Shown here: piece after piece, positions 27,801 through 36,800 of the stretch
Position numbering within the stretch: the first letter of the stretch is position 1
Layout of the letters: every line of letters starts with the position of its first letter
From: Ampullaceana balthica
Lineage: Eukaryota; Mollusca; Gastropoda; Lymnaeidae
Direction of reading: 5' to 3'
NCBI GenBank assembly: GCA_944989445.1
Contig: CALYLW010000177.1
Coordinates: 806,556 to 870,555 of the forward strand
DNA: 64,000 nucleotides
Program-made: the position numbers and the translations under genes
Notes under the pieces: model-generated
What the model was told of the DNA's origin: nothing
Database searches by the model: none
The model's input: the letters and a program-made list of their open reading frames with translations, nothing else

Positions 27801-30800
27801 AGATAGTCACCAATTTTGTTCATATGTAACAAAAGTTTTAGCAGTACTACTTGCCTGTAGCCAAACCAATCAGGGAAACTTAAGATAGTCACCAATTTTG
27901 TTCATATGTAACATAAGTTACTTTGTATGCACAATAGTTCTTTTGGTGCCGGACAATTTTTGTAATCTCATTAATACCTACATTCAGCTCTGGAGTATCA
28001 AATCTTGTTCACATGTTAAGAGTAAATTGAGTTTGTGGTCTAACTTAAACACAGTAAAAGTTATATTGTAATTCTTTCTCAATTTTCTTTCTTTTTAAAT
28101 TTGAACTTGATCTCTTAAGACGGGTGCAGTAGTATGATGTTCATTTGTTGTACTGTAGCCAACAGCCATTCTTGTTGTAGAATCCTATCACTGTTAGTGT
28201 AGACAAATATTGATTCCTTTGTCATTCAGAAAACCAAAGACAGCCTAAAGTCTGACTTTTTCAATCCTGCTGCCACCAGCACAGTTGGGCGAGGCAAAGT
28301 GCCCCCTCCTGTGCCTAATAAACCCAACCACAGTCTGGATGACAGTTTCAACGTAAGTCACAACTCTAAAAACATGTCATCATTGGTTTAGTCATGGATT
28401 TATTTAGTGATAACGCCATCTGTCGGCCTTCAATGGAGGCCATCCGTCTGCCTTCAATGGACGCCATCATGTCAATGTGTCACACTGTCCTAGTGAGTAG
28501 TGCTTGGCTTATCCTGATAATAGGACCCAAGGAAGCTCTATAAAATATTTCTATTCAGCTGTAACTGAGAGGCCAGAAATGAAGTTCTATAACAAAGTCT
28601 ATTGGTCTATCTATTAATATGTTCATAGAAAAGATAGTTTAACCAAGGTTAGTTTTTTAACTTTGATTATGCCATTTATAAGTTAATTTCTTAATGTCCC
28701 AATATGATCAAGTTTTATATAAATTATCACATACTTCTGATAAATCATTCTTCAAATCTTTTGAAATACTTTTTGTCATTGAAAATATCCATAAGTTAGA
28801 ATATTTTTATTTCAATATTTAGGAGTTAATGAACTAATAGCTGCTTGTCATTGCTTCATTAATGTTGATAAAAGGTGTAGTCTCTCTGGGACATCAGGAG
28901 AGCTCATTTTAAAAGGTTGAGAACCTCTAAGGACAGAATTGATATTAAAACTGAGTATATTGAAAGATCTTATTTATTATTACAAGGATATAACCAAGTT
29001 ATAAACTACTTTATACAATGGAACTTACCATATTCATGACTAACTGCAGCTCTTAGATAAAAGAATTAATGTTGTTATTGAAAGGTTCACTTTCACTGTG
29101 TCATAGGAAATTATTCACATAAAAGACCTGCTGCTTGGGATCATGGGTTCTCACATTTTACAATGTGTTGACATTCTTCTTCTTCCAAAATGAGCCTCAG
29201 TCATTTTAATAATTTTTTCAGCCTTTAACAAAAAATCACCTTTTTTAAATGGTGCAGGCATTTTATTCTTGTTGAATCCAGTAACCCATAACCAATGTTC
29301 CCTCTAAGGTTCCATGGTCCGCGTGCAAAGTAAAAAAGCTCGCGTGCAAAGTTGCGCGGCATCTTTAAACTGCTGCGCCGCGTCGGTCAGATATCTGCGC
29401 ACCCCCACAGCTTAAAGGGAACATTGCCCATACCCCATGACTACAACATGAATAAAACCATTAACTATTGGATTAGCAACTTTTAGCTACATGCAAAAAG
29501 GGACACAAATGTAGATTATTCATAGTTTTTTTTTCTTCTTTATATCCCAACTTGGTTAGTCTGTAAACATCACATTGAATAGAGGTCATTTAGTGCATCT
29601 CACCATAAGAACACATGTCCCAGGCATATTTAAAATATTTATAACAAGTCTTTTGTTTTTTGAAAGCAGTTCTGAGTTGAAGGACACACGCTATTTATAG
29701 ACAGTCCCTATAGAAAGCTTCTCAGTTATATGGTTTTGGTCATGAAAAAAAGAAATATTTTGTTAAAATTGATAAGAAAACATACTTAATCAATATTAAA
29801 TGCAAATTTTTTTTTCTAATTTCTATCATAGAATTATATAATATACTAAAATTTCATAATAATTCATAGTGAAGATAAAATAGTTTGTATTGAACAATTA
29901 AGAACTGCCTCAATTTCCATTGATTTTAAGATTTTATCTTTATTATACAAGCTGTACATGTTATATGTTTTTGCAATTTTATATAAGCTGTACATGTTTA
30001 TATGTCTTTGCAATTTTACATTCATTTTTCTATATTATTTTTTATATATGCTTTGACAACCGTCAAACTAGACTTGTGATAATTAGAACAAGTCACTTGC
30101 AATGGTTTTGACAGCTAATTTAGCCAAAATTAAATTTATGAAAATCTGTTTGACTCGTTGGGGCCAAGCTTCAGACAAGCAAAGTCAGAATAACCCGTGA
30201 CGTATTCTTTTCTCAAGCATTATCAAGCTATCTGTCACATATTCTGTAGACTGTTTGATGACCATCACTTGAATAAACTGACCTGCTTAATGTGACCGAC
30301 AGAAAGACTGACCTGTTTCAAACTTGCCAGTCAGTATTTGGTTCTGCTGGTGCCGTCTTGAAGATGTTGGTTTTTAAGTGTCGGATTCATCCTTCAATGT
30401 AGCACTAATGAAAGGCATTAAAAACAAACCCAATGTCTTGATAATGGCCAGGATTTATAAAAGAAAAGTAACATAATTTTATCCCCAAATTAAGCTGCAA
30501 TAAAGTCTTATGGCCATAGACAACATTAACTCATGATTGATGTAACCAAATATGATGTGTTGACTTGAGTGGACGGTGGCTACCAAAAAATGATGACTTG
30601 AGAGTGGACGGTGGCTACCAACAAATGATGACTTGAGAGTGGACGGTGGCTACCAACAAATGATGACTTGAGAGTGGACGGTGGCTACCAACAAATGATG
30701 ACTTGAGAGTGGACGGTGGCTACCAACAAATGATGACTTGAGAGTGGACGGTGGCTACCAACAAATGATGACTTGAGAGTGGACGGTGGCTAGCTCTTGC

Positions 30801-33800
30801 TTCTGTTTTCAGACCCCTTCAGTGTGCTTTATGTCATCTCTTCATTAGTTATTCTAAACTTGCACACAATTATATCACTCACCATCATTGTGTTAGCACC
30901 TCTCCATTATTCTGTTAGCAGCTCTCCATCATTGTGTTAGCAGCTCTCCATTATTCTGTTAGCAGCTCTCCATTATTCTGTTAGCAGCGATCCATTATTC
31001 TATTAGCAGCAATCCATTATTCTGTTAGCAGCAATCCATAGCACTTGATGAACAAGTTGTCTTCACACAATTATGCTACTCACAATCGTTCTGTTAGCAG
31101 CTCTCTTGTTATTCAAGTCGTTGCATGTGCTGAGATTATCATGCTAGGTGGTCAGCTGCATTATTCATTAAAAAAATTTTAACTTTTTAATTTTGGCACT
31201 GCAATGTCTTGATTCCAATATGTCCACTGCAGTCTATGCTGCAGTCTATGCATTCATTCAACTATGTAGATTTAGGAACTACCAATCATGCATCGTTCAA
31301 AGTATGTAGAGTTAAACACTGCAATGCCTTCATTTCATTTGTAGATATAGGCACTGCCGTCTATTTACCAAGTATGTAGAGTTAGGCACTGCAGTCTATA
31401 TTTTTTAACCATATTTATATGGTGAGTACCTGATTGCCGTTATGTTCATTCATTTGAATTTGATGGTCAGCCATTCATCTAGTTTTACTCAGAGGATGTT
31501 TTCTCTACATTTACTTGTATCTTCCCATGCTATCATCTAGGGCAATTAAATAACTGGCTTGTAAGAATATAGTTTGCTTGTGTGCTTTTTTATCAGTTAA
31601 ATATGTTTTATTTGTTGACACATTTATTGGCTCCTAAGTTTTGGAAAAAGAAGAATGGAGACTTTTAATTACACAAGGCATTTCAGTCAAGTTTTAATTA
31701 CACAAGGCATTTCAGTCAAGTTTTAATTACACAAGGCATTTCAGTCAAGTTTTAATTACACAAGGCATTTCAGTCAAGTTTTAATTACACAAGGCATTTC
31801 AGTCTAGTTTTAATTACACAAGGCATTTCAGTCTAGTTTTTAAACATCTCTGCATGAATCCCACTGGCATAACAAATTAGCATTAAAATGGCTTCCGTGT
31901 TGTGCAATTTCCATATGGTGATTGCATGTCTTAACATCATCCCTCAATGTAGTTTCATTCACTGACTCTTTCCTTTTTTTTTCTACCTTTTTCTTCTTGT
32001 TGACCCGTCCCCCACGCTGCCCCCTTGGTGCCACAATACGTCCACCTGATGCCAACACATTGTATGTCCATGGGTTTGTTTGGGTTCTAGGCACCGACGG
32101 TGGCCACAGAAAAAGTCAAATACAACCCCAACTTCTCAGATGTCCCCGTGTCCAGCAGGAATATTCCGCTGGTCAAAACAGAAACCCGCACGGTCACATA
32201 TGAGCGTCCAGACTGTCCGCCTGACCTGGACGATGGTATACTGGTCAGTGCACAGTCACACAGCACTAGGTTGACCACCATTGAAACGACGACTGTAAGT
32301 TGAGTCATACTTTTAGCTGTCAAGAGCCGAGTGACATTTTTTTGAAAGTAAAGAAATGAATTAAATGTAAATCTTCTAATGCTATCAAATCCATTGCAAG
32401 TTGAGGAATATTTTGTTTATTATATACCATAATTAACGTGGATATGCCAAGTAGGGCTGTCAATTTTGTTGAAAAAAGCTGCCCGGGTACCCGTGAAAAT
32501 TTCGGACGGGTACCCGGGTTACCCGTTCTAAACTTAAACGTCGCATAATTTTCCCCGTCATGATCGCTATACAATACAATGCAACCTAGCCACCATTCAT
32601 GCACCTCATTTCACACAGTAGTAGTAGCCAACGGCTTGCTTCCAGTTACAGTAACATACTATTACTAATGCACTATAATTAACTATAATGCACTAAAAAC
32701 TTTTATTCAATTCCTGCTGTAAATGCATTCGTCATACTCTTAAATGACAATAAACTGAACATGCAAACAAAATGTCTACGGCAATGACGTAATATTCAGT
32801 TTCATACCTTTAATGTTAATATCCACTTGGCGTCGGTAGTCGATGCTAATGGCGATGAAGGACGCAATACTGCGGTAAATCTCAAGTGATCGTGCTTTGG
32901 TCAGTGGTACTGCTTTTGTTGACACCAAAATATTTCTGATATTGGGTGGATCGGCGGTTTGTTTATCAATATCAATTATATGAATAACGTTCACATGTCG
33001 TTTTATCGCGTTGGGTTGCCACCCTTCACAGACACAATTTAATTACAATGGTTGCATTTTGCCGTGTCGCTGTCAACTTGATTAGCCTGATTCCATACAT
33101 CTAACCCATCTTGTTAACTTTGGGTGTATTATTAATATCAATTTTTGGGCTAGGCAAACACGTCTCAAAGGGGGGGTCCGCGCAAGTTATCAAGAAAGGA
33201 GAGAAAAATATAATTATAATCCTCCAATTGCTATCAATAATACCAACCCTATAGAATTTGTCATTTTTGACAATAAGCAAATAAATGAAAGAAATAAAAG
33301 GAAATAAAATAAAAGGAAATATAATTCATTTCGCTACCATGTAAGTACAGGGAAAATAGTGCACCGGTTCCAGATGCAATGAAAAACATTCCTGCCGGTC
33401 CGCAATACAAAAAATTTTGAGAAGCACTGGGTTATAGGAGGGAAGAGAGGAGAGGGGGGGGGGAGAGTAGAAAAAAACGCCATTAGATAGATAGTATAAA
33501 TCGGTGACCCACGGTCGGCTATTTCAAAGCAAAGTTAGTTCTAAAGCAAGGGTGTTTGAATGAACAAAAAACAAACACGGCATCTTTCATCTCTATGCAG
33601 TTCATCCTCACAGCCGACGTCTGCCCATCCTACACTGTTAGTAACTTTTCAATTTATTAAATTTAAATACTTACGACCTTGTACGAATTATTAGCATCAG
33701 TTTTTCTAGGTCACCACGTGTTAATGAACACAAGAAGTAAGGCGGATGTAAAGGGTGTGGGTTATAGGAGTGAAGGGAGGAGAGGGGGTAAATAAACAAT

Positions 33801-36800
33801 ATTAGCTAGTATCAATCGGCGTATTTCAAAGCAAAGTTAGTCAAAGCAAGGGTGTTTTTTTATTAACAAACACAGCGTCTTTCATCTCTAAGCAGTCCAT
33901 CATTTTTTTTTGGCAGAGGACTTTTGTTTTCGTTATACGATTCTTTTAAAGAACTATTTTTTTTTAGTGTGTTGTGCGATTTCTGTTTCAGGTTGAGAAA
34001 AAAAAATACATCAAAATACATTGTATTTATTGGGACCGTATTTTATTTCCCGTTGACAGATATTTCCCGTTGACAGATATTTCTCCTTAGAAGTACTTCA
34101 CAGCATATATTTGAAACAAAAATTTTCATTTGATTAATTGTTTCGCAAGCCAACAATGTAAACACAAAAAGCTGCATGGGAGCCGAAGTTTGGCCTACGG
34201 TTAATATAGACATAGAAGCCACATTTTCACGGGTACCCGGGCGGAATTTTATTACCCGGGTAATCACACGGCAACGGGTACCCGGGTCCCGGGTACCCGT
34301 TGACAGGCCTAATGCCAAGATCTTATTTATAACAGCCTTCCACACTCAAACCAGCCTCTGTAACAATGTCTTCCACACTCAAACCAGCCTCTGTAACAAC
34401 GTCTTCCACACTCAAACCAGCCTCTGTAACAATGCTTCTTCAATTGTGACTTGCTCTTGCTGTCTTAATCAACTGTTTACATGTTTGTTTACTTTAGTTC
34501 ATTCATACATGTTTGTTTACTTTTGTTCATTCATACATGTTTGTTTACTTTTGTTCATTCATACATGTTTGTTTACTTTTGTTCATTCATACATGTTTGT
34601 TTACTTTTGTTCATTCATACATGTTTGTTTACTTTTGTTCATTCATACATGTTTGTTTACTTTTGTTCATTCATACATGTTTGTTTACTTTTGTTCATTC
34701 ATACATGTTTGTTTACTTTTGTTCATTCATACATGTTTGTTTACTTTTGTTCATTCATACATGTTTGTTTACTTTTGTTCATTCATACATGTTTGTTTAC
34801 TTTTGTTCATTCATACATGTTTGTTTACTTTTGTTCATTCATACATGTTTGTTTACTTTTGTTCATTCATACATGTTTGTTTACTTTTGTTCATTCATAC
34901 ATGTTTGTTTACTTTTGTTCATTCATACATGTTTGTTTACTTTTGTTCATTCATACATGTTTGTTTACTTTTGTTCATTCATACATGTTTGTTTACTTTT
35001 GTTCATTCATACATGTTTGTTTACTTTTGTTCATTCATACATGTTTGTTTACTTTTGTTCATTCATACATGTTTGTTTACTTTTGTTCATTCATACATGT
35101 TTGTTTACTTTTGTTCATTCATACATGTTTGTTTACTTTTGTTCATTCATACATGTTTGTTTACTTTTGTTCATTCATACATGTTTGTTTACTTTTGTTC
35201 ATTCATACATGTTTGTTTACTTTTGTTCATTCATACATGTTTGTTTACTTTTGTTCATTCATACATGTTTGTTTACTTTTGTTCATTCATACATGTTTGT
35301 TTACTTTTGTTCATTCATACACATTTCATTTGTTGGTTAACATTCATAGAGATCCGTTACAGCCACATTGTATGGTTTGAATGTTTGGTGTTACCTTGAC
35401 ATTGACTCTGTTTGTTGCTACTTTCAGTACAAGACAGAAAGAGATGGCATTGAGGAGATGAGAGTTGTACAGAAGGTGGTCATGTCAGGGGATGAGGAGG
35501 ATGATTATGATTTCGATGCTGTACGTATAATATGGTTATATCATTATTTAACTAATGATGAGAATGAATATGATTTCAAAGCTGTTTGTATAAACTCGAT
35601 ATTTCATTATTTAACTACGAGCAACCAAGCCCGTCCAAGGACGTTCCGCCACCGTTCGGTGGCATGTTGTAACTCCCCTTCAACAGCCGTCTCGACCGGC
35701 ATACATGTGCATCACGTCAACAGTACTATTCATTATAGTTAAAATAAATAACTTGTAAAACAGAGCTTCTGACTATAAATCCCAACGCGCATAACTCAAA
35801 ATAAAGTCTTGGAAGAAATACTGCACCAAAAATAACTCGTTTTGAACGTCCGCGTAAACTTGATATGATTGGCTGTAAGAGTCATGTGTGTTTGAGAGAT
35901 AGATGACGGGATAGAACTTAGCCTTTTATTATATAGGATGGCCAAAGACCAATGGTTACACCATTTACGAACGGGGTTTTTTTAGCTAGAATTTTACAGT
36001 CATATACATATACCTAAATCTTTTACACTAAATATCCAAAAGAAACCATAGATTGCCAAATGAAATTTTCATTACCCATCTCCCCTTACCTGTGTGCACC
36101 TACTGCCATGTTGTAATACTTAGAAAGAACAGTCTATCAAAAATGATGAATTTGATAGCTATTTAGATGTCATTAGACATATTTTTGTGTTCACTTTGCT
36201 AGCTTTGTTGATAAAGATAACTAAGGCCTGACTGGACCAAGTCTTATTGACTGGACCAAGTCTTATTGACTGGACCAAGTCTTATTGACTGGACCAAGTC
36301 TAATTGACTGGACCTAGTCTTATTGACCTTATTTGTTATTGCACTAGGAAAAGGAAGGGTGGGGGGGGGGAGCTGTTGTTTGGATATTAAGTTAACCTGT
36401 TGAGATCAAAAGAGCCTCTTGATAATAAAACTAGGAGCTGTTTAATATGTGTAGAAATACTGAGATATTTATAGCATGTTTATTAGATGGACATCAAATG
36501 GAACGCTATGTAAACATTTAAATAACTCATTTCATTTTTTTCTATCAAAAGATATTCTCCACATTAAATTACAGTCGAACCCACTTAACTCGAGCTCGGT
36601 TAACTCGACCGCCCTACTAACTCGACGTTTTTTATTGGAACCGCCAAATTCTCTCTTTGTCTTAGCATTTTCTCATCGGTTAATTCGATTTTTTTAAGTC
36701 GCCGAAACCTAATACCTCGAGCACAAAAGAGGGCCAAATTTGCAACTTAACGTTGGTTAGCTCGATCCTCAAATGTTCGCCTAGAAATGCACTTTGTCAT

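Larger units (their letters stand above)
28353..32090 (+). other. Intron 20 of 4.1
   Basis: Contains a MITE (29293-29426) and minisatellites at 30562-30792, 30881-31043 and 31662-31838. A degenerate region at about 31185-31400 has GTAGAGTTAGGCACTGCA-type words several times. The rest, including 28353-29292 and 29427-30561, shows no gene or element. Confidence 0.55.

Noticed and set aside
34176..35399. 407-codon plus-strand ORF (and 275- and 299-codon ORFs in the other frames)
   Set aside because: Produced by the stop-free 28-bp minisatellite cycling through all three frames; it lies in a 4.1 intron.
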